DNA of 64,000 bases, taken from contig NC_061078.1 of NCBI RefSeq assembly GCF_021917145.1, forward strand, positions 7,355,076 through 7,419,075, given 5' to 3'. This DNA is from Hypomesus transpacificus. Taxonomy: Eukaryota; Chordata; Actinopteri; Osmeriformes; Osmeridae. The notes under the pieces were generated by a model. It saw nothing but the letters and a program-made list of their open reading frames with translations, ran no database searches and was not told where the DNA came from. Shown piece after piece: positions 48,101-60,740 of this stretch (its first letter is position 1; every line of letters begins with the position of its first letter). A program made the position numbers and the translations under genes.

Positions 48101-51100
48101 TCAAACCCAGTCCTGCAAGGAGCGTTTGCAGTGGACAAAAAGGCGTGGCGCGCCCTTCCTCTGCAGAGTGTTGATAATGGCGTAGATCAATCCCAGAATG
48201 CACAGCACCAGGACCAGTGGCACGGTGACCATGATGATATTCATGGTTCGCTCCTCGCTGTCGTTCACCTTCAGCACCACGTCCACCTCGTTGGTCTCCT
48301 CCTCCACTTCCTCTCGATAGTCCACGTCATTGGTGTCTGACCCCGTGCCACCGGTACCGCCGGTTCCGGTCCTGTCCCGGTCTTTGTCTGTGGCGTCGGG
48401 GTTAACGGGCGGCCGGTCCAGGTCCGGGTGTTTGCGTCCCGGGTCTGACGTGTCGGGGTCTCGGTCCACGTCCACGTCCACACTGCACCCCATGAAGTCT
48501 CTGAGGATGGACTTGGGGTACCCCGGCTCACTCTTCATACGGTGGTTATCAAACTTCCAGTACTTGGACCCCTTGTAAAAGTAGGTGTAGGCTGCAGGGG
48601 ACATGGGAGATGAGAGGGAAGATCCTCCTTTACATTTCATCAAATGATGATGCTTTTTTATCCTTGGATGAATGAACAACCTCTTAAAACACACACACAC
48701 ACACACATCCCCCGTTCTTCATCCTCCCACCCCCTCACCTCCGTCATCGCTGAGGAAGGCCCCCTTGGGAGACGAGGGCACTGCTGACCCCCACACACTG
48801 ATAGGCTTAGGGTAGTCTTTGTCTGCCGCACGCGACTGCTCGTTAAAGCGCCAGTACCTGCAGGTGCAGAACGATCACTGCTTCTTAAAGATACACAACT
48901 GCTAGGTTATGGGTTCACTGCTCATACTGTCTCACAGCCAAGTAGGCAAACATATCTTTTTAAAGGGATATTACACTTAATTATAAAGTTTTTTCTAGGT
49001 CTACCCTAATGCTTCTATTTTCCTGTGTAAACTAAACCTGGTCAGATGTATGAGAACAGTTGCTTACCAGTCTCCCTGGAAGAAGTAGGTGAACCCAGAC
49101 GGCTCCCACCAGATGGCTGTGTCGATGTTGTCGTAAGGGATGTCCCTGCCGTAGTCCACCAGCTCCTGGGGGTAGCCAGGCTCCAGGTTAGCCTCCCGGA
49201 ACAGCCACCATTTATTACCTGGATGACCACAGGAACACAGGGGACTACAGGTTAGCATTTTGCTACATGGACGACCATAGGAACACAATAGCACACTGAT
49301 TAGCATTTTGCACCACACTAGCAAACAAGTTAGCATTTAGCTACTTGGAAGACCATAGGAACATGTTATCATACACGTAACACAGTGATAGACAGCGTTA
49401 GCTGTTAGCTTTCCCTGAACAGTTATTACCTGCTACACGCTAAATGGAGAGATGAAGAGAGGAAAGGTAGAGAAGAAAGGTAGAGAGGAGGATTACGGAA
49501 TAGATACAGCAAGTACAGTAAAAAAGCAAATAGAGAAAGAAGGATAGTTATTGAGTGGGAAACTGAGAGAATAAATCACAAGGGAGAGAGGGATAGAGGG
49601 ATGAAGAGAGTGGGGGAGGAGGGAGGAGGGGTGAATGGTTTTATGGTTAATGTTCCTTTATGGAGCGTGCAGAGGGGCTTTCCTTCTCCTCCCCTCCCAC
49701 TCATAAACCTGGGCTGTGGAAACTGTTAACCCAGCACCACCCCACACAAGACCTGCTGATCTGCTGGCTTCCACACACACACACACACACACACACAAGC
49801 ATCCACACACATAACATACATAAACACGTACACTCATACGCGTGCATGCATGCAAGCAGCATATAACGGTGTAAAATAATCTCTGACTAGCCATGGTTTG
49901 AGCTTAACCGGGCATTAGGGAAGGCTTGTTATGAATATGTTTTCTTTAGAGAAGGTGGAAGGGGGGTGGAAGCAAAGGGCCGTGTTTACAGTATCTAAGA
50001 CATGGACGCTCTGTCCTCCATCCCTGTTTTCACTCTGGTTTAAAACGAAACCTTTCCACTCAGCATCTGTCTACAGACAGAGAGAGAAAGAGGGAAGGGC
50101 AGGGCCGATGGAACTCGCTCTCTCCATCCTTCTTTCCCTCGCCCTCACTCACAATTGCCAGATGCTGTGGAGCCAGCTCTCCGTCTCTTTCTGTTTCTGC
50201 TTTTAATTCTTCCTTTCTTTCCGATGGATGGCTGCCAGATGTCAGAAGGCCTTGCCAGTGACATCATTATATTCCTTGAAGGCTTACTCCTGCCGAGCCA
50301 GCTGTCTTAAAGAGCCAGCTGTCTGATTCCTGCAAACAGTGAACTTCTCCCAGCCTCTCCCCTAGCCTCCAACCTCTCTCTCACTCCCCCTCTCTCACTC
50401 CCCCTCTCTCACTCCGCCTCTCTCTCTCTCTGTCTCTCTTTCTGTGATTGTTACCGCAACATACCAACAATTGTCACTGTCCAGTGACTCTCTATCCTTC
50501 GAAACTCTAGGATGTCAAACACAACATGACATGTGTGAGTCTGTGTGGGTGTGTGAGTCTGTGAGTGTGTATAGTATGTGTGTGTGCATGCATGAGCAGT
50601 ACCTTTAAAGAAGACAAATTTCCCATCGTGTCTCTCATAGGCAGCATCTATGTCCCCAGGCAGGCCTCTCCAGAAGTGTCCGATGGGCATGGGGTAGTTG
50701 TCCAGGACCCGGTTTCTCCGAACTCTCCAGAACCATCTCCCCTGGTTGGACAGAAAGGACAGGATTAGCCAATCAGGTGACAGCTCTCGTTCAGCTCGCT
50801 CACCCTCAGTCCATAGGATCTAGTACAGGCATTGGAGGGGTTTCGATTTTCAGTCCCATAGTCTGTTTGCTTACCTGTCTGTCTGTCTGTCTGCCTGCCT
50901 GTCTGATATTTCCTCTGCATCTTGGTCTGTCTGAATGTCCTTATTAACTCTCTGTAGTCACATGGTAGGTGTTCGAGAATGCCCTTCACTCCCCACTCCA
51001 TCTCTTTCTGGCAGGAGTCCAGAGCCCAGAGACTACTCCCCCACCACACACACACACACAAACACACACACCCTACACCCTACACCCATGAGAGCAGGGA

Positions 51101-54100
51101 CACCAGGAACACTACCAATCAGGCACTATAACGTCTCTATATTTAAAGTGCCTGTCCCTTCCCCACAACTCATACTCTATCCATAGTCCTCCATTCACAG
51201 ACAGGCCAATAAGACGGACCCATTTTGTATGTGTGTCTGAGGGTGTGTGAATGTAATGTTCCCTGCTAACAAGGTGTGTTAACAGTGCTGACCGTCAACA
51301 GACATGCACAGGTCCATGTTGGCAGCCTTGTCTGGGGTTCACAAGCCGTCTACTGCTGGGTGGTCTCCCCCTAATCCAGACCTCCAGCCCTCTAACCCCC
51401 CCCCACCCCCACACCAGACTCCCAGTCCTTCAGCCATCCAGACCCCCAGACTCTCAGAGTCCAGTTCTCTAGACCCTCCATCTGCATCCCTGCATAGACC
51501 CTCCATTCCCCCAAGCCCCTTAACCCTCGTATGCACACAGCCAGGAGGAGGGGCCGGAGAAGGGGGCGTGAGGAGGAGGAGGTGATAGGAGGATAATGAT
51601 GTTATTCTGGACTGGTATAAAGAACTGTAAACTGGTGAGTTTGTTCAAGTCAGCACAAAATATGTCTAAGGTAGTTAACAACAAGAGGTGGAAAAAACCC
51701 TGACACAAACACACCAACACTAACTGATACTCACACACTCCTCTACACCACACTCCAAACACAAGCCCCAGTCCGAGACAAAGAGACACAGATTTACTAA
51801 GACGTGTGTTGGCTACCAAGCTAGGGTATCCATTAGCTACAGTCAATAGACCTGTCTATCACTGCTAATGATGAAGCTGTGGCTTCCTGGCAAACTACTT
51901 CTGTCCTCCAGCCAGTCAGTCAGCCAGTCTGTCTCACAAAATTGAGATGGATAGAGCAGAGTAAAGTAGAACTGAGCCCAGCAGAATAGAGTGTAGAATG
52001 TGGAGTAGAGTCTAATATGACCAAACCAAGACAGACAGGAAGCAGAGAGGATAAGACAGTCATTGCATCTATAATTCAGATGTAAAAATGTTCCAAGCCT
52101 TGCCCTCCACTCTCCTCCTTCCAGTCCTATCCTTGATTGGAGACCATACAACCAGCAGGAAACAGTCAAATGAAAGTGTCCCTGTCATGACAGACAGACC
52201 ATAATACAGCCAGCATAAAGCTCTAACGACCCTCCAGCTGCAGCCAGGAAGAACAGGAGATGGTTCCAGGTTACTAGGTTACAGGCCAGGTGTGGCCCAC
52301 CGATCTGACTGTCTGAGCATGCAGATGGTAGGGCTGGTAAGAGTTGTATTGGATTGTATGGGGTAGCATGGGGTTGTGTGGTGATGTAGGGGGTGGTGGA
52401 GGTTGAGTAGCACAGTGCAGTTCCGCAAGCCCAGCGGGCCCAGGGGCTCTCCTCTTGTTAACATGGCAGTAAAGAGTTCCGTCCTGGAGGTTTACAGGGT
52501 CTGGTGGAGGCCAGGCCCTGCTCCTTATGACCCCTGCTTCCCACCAAACAACACCTGCTTCTCTCAGATGCTACAGGTGCTCCTCCTAGCCACAGACAGC
52601 CCCATCTCCCTCCCTTGACCACCTTGAAAACAAACAATTCCCTCTTCTCCCCTCTCAACTTCCCTCCTCCCTCTACCTCCCTTATGTCCCGTCCCCCCCC
52701 CCCCCCACAGTAACTCACCTTGAAGACAAACATCTCCCCCCTCAGCATAGTGACCGTGTCGAAGTTGCCCTCACAGATGTTGGGGCCGTAGTGGTCCGGA
52801 CGCTCCGTGGTGCGTGGGCGGTCCGGACGCCGAGGGGGGGTTTGGGGGGGGCGGGGCTCCGGCTTGGCCGGACGGCGGGGGGTCACTGTTGGGAGGGCCT
52901 GGGTGGGGGTGCCGCCTGGCTGACCTGGGGGGTGGGGGGGGTGGGGGGGGTGAGGGCAAAGACTTCATGTCCATGGAACTCTAGAATCTTTGCATGCACC
53001 ATACTGAATAATCCAATCTATTTATATATACCCAGATACTTAATACCCCCGACCCTCACCATAGATCTGCTGTATACCCCTCAAGTCATCCTCGGGAAGC
53101 TGAAAGTCATCTGTCTCCATCCACTGATAAAAAGGAGCCATGATGGCCATAGGGTTGTTGGAATGTTCCAGGCCCAAGGCGTGGCCTAGCTCATGGACAG
53201 CCACCAGGAAGAGGTCGTTACCTGGTGGAGGGGGAGGGGGGAGGAGGAGTAGCAATGGGAAGGAGAGAGAAATAGACAGCACTTAAGTGTTGTCCAGAAC
53301 AGTGCAAGAGGCGACTATGAGGATAGTTAGTAATAGTCTATGGGGAGACTGTTACTGACTTATCGGCTACTTTGATCAGCTGGTTCAGACAGATATGTAG
53401 ATGATGGATGACACCTCTATAACAGACACCAATGGGTGCAGATAGACATCAGTACACATACACACCCTCAAACTAATCAAAGCATTGGTGACACAGTGAC
53501 CGCAGTGTCAACTTCCTCTTTCACAAGTTACATCCTGTAGAAACCCGGAGAAAATAAATGCTGATGGAAATTGTGTGTTGAGTTGAGACAATCTCTGGGT
53601 CGTGCTTTGAAGCACGGCCAGGCCTGGTTGGAACTTCCCCCTATGAATGCTGCTTTGTCCCGGACACAGCTTAGAGGGAACTTCAACATGACCCTTCAGC
53701 CATTTTGTGTGATGTGAGGGCAGGCTGGTCGTGGTTGGTCAGATGTCGGCTGTGACCAGCCTATCCTGAGGGTTTGAAACGCAATGATGTCACTGCTGTG
53801 GATCCAAGGATATTCAGAATTCCTTTCCTGTAATCAGCTGAAACCATTCTCTGTCCCCAGCCTGACACACACACACACAAGGACAGCCGGCACAGGAACA
53901 CACCCGACTCACACACACACACTCCTTTGACAGCTAGTTGAGGTTTAGTCCTCAGTACACTCATGTGACTCTGAAGTGTAAAAAGTAACGAAAGAGAGAG
54001 AGACGGTGGAGTGAGAGAGAGAATTAATGAGAAAGAGAAAGAGAGAGGGTGTGGAGAGATTGAAAGTCTCAAGGAAAAATAAAGAGGGCTTTGTGAGGTA

Positions 54101-57100
54101 ACCGTGACAACCGTGAGGCTTAGGAACTTCAAAGGGTCCCGGGATGTTAGGAGCTGAGCTGAGCTCAGTCAGTCTGCCTATCCTGTTGACTCCTCAGTCT
54201 GTCCCTCTGTCTGCCTATCCTGTTGACTCCTCAGTCTGTCTCATATGTAGCCCTCCTCTCCCCATGGGGCGGGGGGGGTAATAATAAAACCACAGCTGGG
54301 GTAAAACAGGGCTGGGACCTCCTGGGGGGTAACAGAATCCCCTGGTTTTGAGCAGGGGTAGTTACAGCTGAAGCAGATACAGCTGGAGCAGATACAGCTG
54401 GTGTATATGAGCCATACTATGATGTCATAGCTCTCCACGGGCTTTGAAGTTTTATGAAGGTAGCTTGTACAGTAGAACTCTGCAGATGATTGTCAGACCA
54501 ACTCTGGCATGGGGGGGGGTGTGGGAGGGTTATGTCAGGGGATCAGATATTCTCAATGTGTTGCAGAGACAGTGCAGTACTAACAACTGGGCTTGACACA
54601 GTACTGTGTCACATGGAGATAGATCTACCCCCACCTCTCTTTATACCCCCTCCTCCCCTCCCCTTCTCTCTTTACCTCCCTTTCTCCCCCTCACCTTGCA
54701 GGTTCTGGTTCCCAAGGGTCCAGGGTTCGTCAGAGTCAAAGTGTGTGTCTCCCCCCATGCCGGGCCCAGGGAAGTAGGCGTGAGCCAGGAACCCGCCCTC
54801 GCCATCGAAGGGTGAGCTGTCACCGTGGAAACCGGAGGCGAAGAAAATCATGATGTCGGGCTCCTTGCGACGGCCATATTTGATCTCCTGGTAAGGGATC
54901 TCGTCGAAAGTGAGGGGCGTGACCTTCTCCCACACCTTGAAAGCTCGACGAATTGCCTCAAATGAATTGTACTCCCCCACCTTGGGGGTGTAGTTTTGGA
55001 TGCTGTGCAGAGGGGAAGGGAGAGAAGGGGATATCGAAATAAACAAATATTTCTGCAACTTCCCAAACAATAAACTTGAGTTGATACTTTTCTTGGAGTG
55101 AAGCCTTTGGAAATATCCTAAGAACATTTCTAGAGAGAACTGCAGACAGAGCGAGAGAGAGAGAGTGAGAAAGACAGAGGGAGAGAGGGGAGGGAGGGTT
55201 GTACCTAAATGTCAGGTGACTCTTGTTCCACTTGTGTCCAGTCAGAGCGTAGCGTTTCCTCCTCACATTGGTCTTAATCTGACCTCCGAACTTGTCAGGC
55301 ACACCACACCTGGGTCTCCGCATGGCCCTGGAACAACACACAGGATGTTCTGTTGCTGTGTGTGTGTGCGTGTGTTTGTGTGTGCGTGCGTGTGTGTGTG
55401 CATAGTGTGTATGTGTTGGACATACGTGATGGTTGCAGGGTCCATGGTGCCAGTAACCTCCAGGCCATAGAAGCGCTGCATGTCCCCCACAGCATTGGCC
55501 AGGATCTGGGCTGTCCTCATGGTGGACATCTGTCTACTGGCCTGGGGGAGGTAGCCGTACATCCTCAACCATGCCTGTGGAGGAGGGGGGGGGGGGGTGT
55601 ACAGAACAGTGAGACTTCTGATAGAGATAGACGTACGTACATCGTCAACCATGTCTGTGGAGGAGGGGGGTGGGGGTGTACAGAACAGTGAGACTTCTGG
55701 GGGAGGAAGCTGTACATCCTCAACCATGCCTGTGGAGGGGGGGCAAGGGGGGAAGTGTATATGTATGTGTGTGTGTTGGACTTCACTAGTGGCACAAGTA
55801 TGACCAGACCACAAATCCCAGCTGGTGGGCGCTGGTGGGAGGGGGGGGGGGGGGGGGGGGAGCCGGAGAGTAGGGGGGGATTTCCTCTGAAGGCCACTCC
55901 AGGAGGTTAGCCTCCAAATTACTGATCTCTAATTATGTCATTAGCACTAACTACAGTCTAAGTGGATCGGACACACACACACACACACACAACCCTGGTC
56001 TGTGGTCACTGAATCACTTGCCTGTTACAGTGGATGCAACAACTGAGACAAACACACACTAAAATGTACTCGCACAAAACTACACGTACACACACACACA
56101 ACATATTATCTCTCTGGGCCTGGGAGAACAAGATTCTCCCTAAGACACACAGGGAACATGTATGGCCTGTAGTTCAACAGAGACATTGGATAACCCAGAA
56201 CATTGTATGGTAGATACCCAGTATATTCTACTAGATAACCCAGTATATATCATCTCCTACCATCTGTTCAGGCAGATGCTGTGCTCACATCTGAAACACA
56301 AATTAGGGGCAGTGTGTCTATTGTCGCTCTTACACTACTGTGTAAGTAACAGCCACACAGCCCATGGCAGGCTGTGGATGGATGGATGGAATTTAGCCTT
56401 TGAAAAAGTGCTTCTTCTGTTCTCTGATCTCAGAGAGGTGAGGAGAGGAGAGTATGGGATGGTATGAGGAGAGAGGGGATGAGAGGAGAGAGGGGATGAG
56501 AGGAGAGAGGGGATGAGAGGAGAGAGGGGATATGAGGAGAGAGGGGATGAGAGGGATGTGGAGGGGGGAAGTATGTGTAGGTCTATCAGTGGGTCCTTCA
56601 AGGAGACCTTGAGCCTACCTGCCAAAACCACTGCCCCCTGCACACAGCAATTTACAAGGAGTTGTAAAACGAACTAATGTGCGTGTGTGCATGTGTGAAC
56701 GTGTGTGTTTGTATGTGTGTGTGTGTGTGTTCAGCCTGCCAGCGTCCACCACAATGTCAGCCAAGACACTAACAAATGCAGAGAGCTTTTATTTGCTGGT
56801 CTACTGCCATGTCCCCCCTGCTAAGAGAGAGGCAATGATGAAGAGGGGGGAGGGGGGGAGGGAGAGAGGGGGAGGAAGGATATAAAACACACACACACAA
56901 CGCTGTGACAGTTCAGTCACTGTGGGACCATAGTTAAGTAGAGGTCTTTGTGAGCTGGCTTGGTTACATACATACACACATACAAACAAATACAAGTCAA
57001 ACAGCAGTCAGTCAAGCAGGAACCAGCCAACCAAGGGACAGCATCTAGCAGCGTTTCCCCTTCGCATCACATCCCATTATGCATCAACACGGCAATACGA

Positions 57101-58736
57101 GCCCCCTATGCCAATGGCAATAGCCAGCCACTGGGGAGAAAGGAGGAGCTGGTTGGAATGTTAAGATTGGGCACTCTGGAGATTCTACTGATGGACTGAC
57201 AGACTGGAAAGGGGGTGGGGGTAGAGGCAGAGAGAGAAAGAGTAAGAGAGAGAAGGAACGAAGGGGAGGGTAGATGGAGTAAGAGATAGACACTGGGGAG
57301 AGAGAGAAAAGGGCACAGAAACAGGGAAAGAGAGAGGTTATGCCGAGGTTAAGACGGAAAAGGGAAAAGACAAGGTCGTTTCAGCAAGAATGATTGTACA
57401 GCAGCTCCCCGTGTCCTGTGGAACTGATAAACCTTGTCCCGTTCTCTTCTTTCCCTGTCCTCTCCATGCCTGCTTATCCCTCTCCTTCCTTCCCTTCCTT
57501 CTTCCTCTCCTTTTCTCTTTCTTCTCATCCTTTACACTCCCCCCCCCCCTTCACTCCCTCTCCCCTCACTCCTTCTCTCCAGACAAGAGGCTCCATTGTG
57601 CCATGTCATCCAGGGAGCAGCGCGGGCCAGAATGCCTTCCCTTGGTTCTGCTTGTGGCCCGTTTGGAACACAGCTGTCACATTCACATGTCACATGACCC
57701 GACTGAAAAGAGACCAGGTCACTTTTATCCCTCCCTCTTTCTCGCTCTCACTCTCTCCTTCTCTACCACTTTCTCTCTCTCACACACTCAAACAAACCTC
57801 TAAGCACACGCTCGCACACACACTTTAGACACACACACACACCTCATCAAAAGCTGGTGGCAGATTAATAAACTTTCTTCCTCCCTTTGCAACTCCTTCT
57901 GTACCCAACCGTTTTTTTTCTCTCCTACTTCTATTTACTCGACTCCTTACTTTTGCTCCTCCTTTAGTAGATCTGTTTATTAATCCTTCTAAAGAAGCCC
58001 TCCCATCTGCCTAACCACCCCCTCCCCCCCCCCCCCCCCCCCTCCCAGCCAACACACAAACAAACAAAAACACACACCGCTCCACCTCCGCACCTCCATA
58101 TACAGTCTCCTTCTACCCCAGCAGGATGTAGCATTTTAGGACCTGACTCTGCAGAATCAGGTTTGGAGCTGGCTAAGGCAAGGCCAGGGCCTGGTAGACA
58201 GACCCCCCTAGGACTGTCTCTGCTAAGGTAAACACTGCCAGGTCACCACTACATAACTTGTGCACCTCCCAACCTCATACCTGGCACTGGAATGCCTTAG
58301 TCTGCTTACAAACACACACACACACTCCTCAGTGGTTATCCCCAGACTCCAGTGTAGGAATGTGAGCCGGAGGCATTCGGCAGTCCGCCTGCCTGTTTGT
58401 CAGAGGGTGTAAACTATTACAGGTTATTGTGTCTGTTCATTATTGTTCTTCTTAGCTGGCTCTCAAGAGGGAGGAGAGAACATCAAAACATGTGGTGCAG
58501 TGCTGGTTCATTATTAAGTATTGTAATACTTTTTACTGGTTATGTCTTTGTTGTACTCTAACTACACGACTGATGTCCAATGAGATTGTATCACTGTTGA
58601 TGCCTGCAGTGGGGGACCAAGCAGAGAGGCTGGCTGGCCTCTATATAAAGTCAAACCCACAGAGAGAGGCTGAGAAAGGCTGGCTGGCCTCTAATGTCAA
58701 CACAACTGGGCTAAGTGGCAGCAGCTGGGGCAAAGT

Positions 58737-58783
<47 letters not shown>

Positions 58784-59672
58784 CAGACCTATACAATAAC
58801 ACAAACATGCACCCAGACCACAATAACACAAAGGCTTCTCCAGTCAGAGGACCCCTGGTTCCTCCACTGATCACACAGCCCACATCAGCAGACACACTAC
58901 ACACTCAGCACACACTTAGGACCAACTGAAGGTGATTGGACAAAAGTGGACTACAAAAGCGGACTACAAGACGTTTTTACAGACATCCTAAGTGTAGAGA
59001 GATGAGAGATAGAAAGATGATGAGCCAAGTGGATGCAAATCACGTTTATTTCAATAACAGACCTGTATAACCTATAGCATTGACATCCCCAGATCAATTT
59101 AACTAACCCACTGCTAGTACGCGCTCTGAGTAAGTGTGTCAGCGTGTCAGAGTGAAAGCCACGAGGGGAATGAGTAGGGTTTGTGTGTTTTGAGTCGCCG
59201 TACGAACGTGAGGTACCGTATCTGGTCATGAAAAGGGAGAATGCGAGGTGGATAGTCTCATGCTCAACAGCGCTTATAACTGATGGCAGAGGGACAGAAA
59301 CCCAACATGCACCAGAAACGCTGTTTAACATTGATGAGCAACATCTCAAAGAATGTATTGTAGCTAAATTGCAGTGTCAGCAAAAATATAAATAAACGGC
59401 TTAAGGACAATTGTGTAAATGCATGGGTTACGTGAGTTTTTTGTAGGCTAGATCCATCCTTAGGACGCACAAGTACACAAAAGTAAACATGAAGTTGTTT
59501 GATGTAGTTGTTAGTTATTGGGATGGAGGCAGGTCAATGTTACCTCTGCGTGGAACGCGTCCTCCTGTCCCGCTTCAGACCGGGGACCGCTGACCCACAG
59601 CACCAGGAGTGAAGAAAGCAATACCCGTCTCCACAGCAACCACGCTGAGATGTCCCACGAGGATGCCATCAT
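48101..59672 (-). CDS. mmp15: Membrane-type matrix metalloproteinase MMP15 (MT2-MMP), complete, 10 coding exons, 658 aa
   Basis: Transmembrane zinc endopeptidase that cleaves extracellular matrix at the cell surface. Exons: 48101-48591, 48739-48857, 49068-49218, 50603-50741, 52719-52924, 53060-53221, 54695-55002, 55205-55327, 55426-55574, 59544-59672; 1977 nt, all phases consistent. Order: signal peptide (1-35), prodomain with cysteine switch PRCGVPD (98-104), furin site RRKR (115-118), catalytic domain with the MT-specific loop [14 protein letters not shown] (170-183), zinc site [11 protein letters not shown] (246-256) and Met-turn AIMAP, a proline/arginine-rich hinge (about 291-335), four hemopexin blades between C341 and C531, an acidic Asp/Thr/Gly-rich stalk, one TM helix (about 614-638) and a short tail ending [38 protein letters not shown] and QRKGAPR favour MMP15 over MMP14, MMP16 or MMP24. 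The start is the first of two adjacent ATGs. Human MMP15 is 669 aa. The paralog letter (a or b) cannot be assigned. GDWYWRF has Trp where other MT-MMPs usually have Arg/Lys. Confidence 0.95.
48689..48708. repeat. (CA)n microsatellite in mmp15 intron 9
   Basis: Short CA run between exons 48101-48591 and 48739-48857. Confidence 0.85.
49206..49360 (-). repeat. About 48-bp degenerate repeat starting at mmp15 exon 8 acceptor
   Basis: TACCTGGATGACCA at 49216 (the acceptor of exon 49068-49218), TACATGGACGACCA at 49264 and TACTTGGAAGACCA at 49342, each followed by TAGGAACA-like sequence and interleaved TTAGCATTT copies. Confidence 0.75.
49772..49797. repeat. (CA)n microsatellite in mmp15 intron 7
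   Basis: Pure CA run. Confidence 0.9.
52693..52706. repeat. C14 homopolymer near mmp15 exon 6 donor
   Basis: On the minus strand this is G14 about 12 nt downstream of the exon 52719-52924 boundary. Confidence 0.85.
55557..55760 (-). repeat. Triplicated acceptor plus 5' end of mmp15 exon 2
   Basis: Acceptor-preceded copies of the exon start lie at 55574 (genuine), 55654 and 55729, spaced 80 and 75 bp. The 55729 copy matches the first 34 coding bases with 2 differences and would read [11 protein letters not shown] against the genuine [11 protein letters not shown]. The 55654 copy is more diverged (TWLTMY). Confidence 0.9.
55584..55597. repeat. Poly-G run in mmp15 exon 2 polypyrimidine tract
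   Basis: On the minus strand a C run precedes TCCTCCACAG, the acceptor of exon 55426-55574. The run separates the first and second copies of the triplicated acceptor. Confidence 0.85.
55842..55861. repeat. Poly-G run in mmp15 intron 1
   Basis: About 20 consecutive G on the plus strand. Confidence 0.85.
56430..56560. repeat. Purine minisatellite (GAGAGGGGATGAGAGGA units)
   Basis: About seven copies of a roughly 17-19 bp purine-rich unit in mmp15 intron 1. Confidence 0.85.
58024..58042. repeat. Poly-C run in mmp15 intron 1
   Basis: Uninterrupted C run. Confidence 0.85.
58738..58781. repeat. (CA)n microsatellite in mmp15 intron 1
   Basis: About 21 CA units. Confidence 0.95.
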
Positions 59673-60740
59673 AGTCCAGATCCCAGTCCGGTCACTCACG
59701 AGGTCACCGAAATTAACTCCTGGCTTACAGACTCCACGCGGAAACCCTGGGCGCGGAAGTTTGGGTCGATGATTAAATTCTGTTGACCCTAGGTCTCGCG
59801 CAGAAAAGGTGAAGGGGGAAAAGGCTTTGTTGACTCTGGCGCAGTCATCTAAAAAGATAACGAACTTCCCTTAAATCAGTTAATATCCACGAACAATGGA
59901 TTCTCCTTCGTTAGAAGGGAGACTAGACCTGTCCCGCCCTCCGTGGTTGTGGTCTACTCTGTACTCTACCAGTCAAGTCTCCGAGGACAACTGCAGGCTA
60001 CACCATCAGACCTGAGCTGGTGCCAAAGGTCCCAAGTTCTAGGTAGCCTGTTACTGGCGGGCGTGTCCTACCTCGCCTCCAGTAGCCTAGTGTTCAGTGA
60101 ACAGTGGAGACGACCTATTTAATTACGTTCAAAGTATTAACCTTCGAGGTGCACTTACCAAGCATGCATAACTCAGTTTTAGCTGTAGTCCGCTCGCTGC
60201 AAACAATATGTGTGTCAATCTGCAGCAATAGTACCAAGCAGGTGTGTTAAAATATAACCGCCGTTTCCTCTTGCAAAAGTGAATCGAAGACGGTGTCCAA
60301 GTGCAGCGGGAGAATGGGACCGCGGGAGGCAAAACAATGACTAGAGTCAATTATTTACAGATAAGAGAACGAATTAAAGTTCACTGCTGCTGACCACTTT
60401 CCCTTCTCGACCAGCTGCAGTCCTTACGACGTCTGTTTCGAATAGCGGTCCCTCTTGTAAAGGTTTTATATGATGGTTCTCTGCCCGTTAAATTTTGTTT
60501 TCCCCCCGCAGTTTTTCTGGATCCGGTCAACTACCCGGTTGTCTTTTGAGCCTGTTGAAGTTCCCTTTTTTTCTATTGCGGGACACCGATCGGGCAGGCC
60601 CTTTTCCTGGTGGCTGTCGTCGGTCCCACTCAGTGTGTGTAGCGGTAGTCAGCTCGTCTATCAAATCACGAGGGGAGGGGACGAGGGAGCGGATGTCAGG
60701 AAGTCAGACCTCCCCCCTCGGCCTGGTCACACAGGCTGCA
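59673..60740 (-). promoter_or_regulatory. mmp15 5' UTR and promoter region
   Basis: About 1 kb of mostly unique, CpG-containing sequence upstream of the mmp15 start codon, free of the microsatellites that fill the flanks. It fits a 5' UTR plus CpG-type promoter. No TATA box or start site can be fixed, and a non-coding first exon is possible. Confidence 0.45.

Noticed and set aside
59673..59699. Upstream GTG start extending MMP15 by 9 residues
   Set aside because: Two adjacent ATGs follow directly and begin a proper signal peptide; vertebrate genes rarely use GTG.
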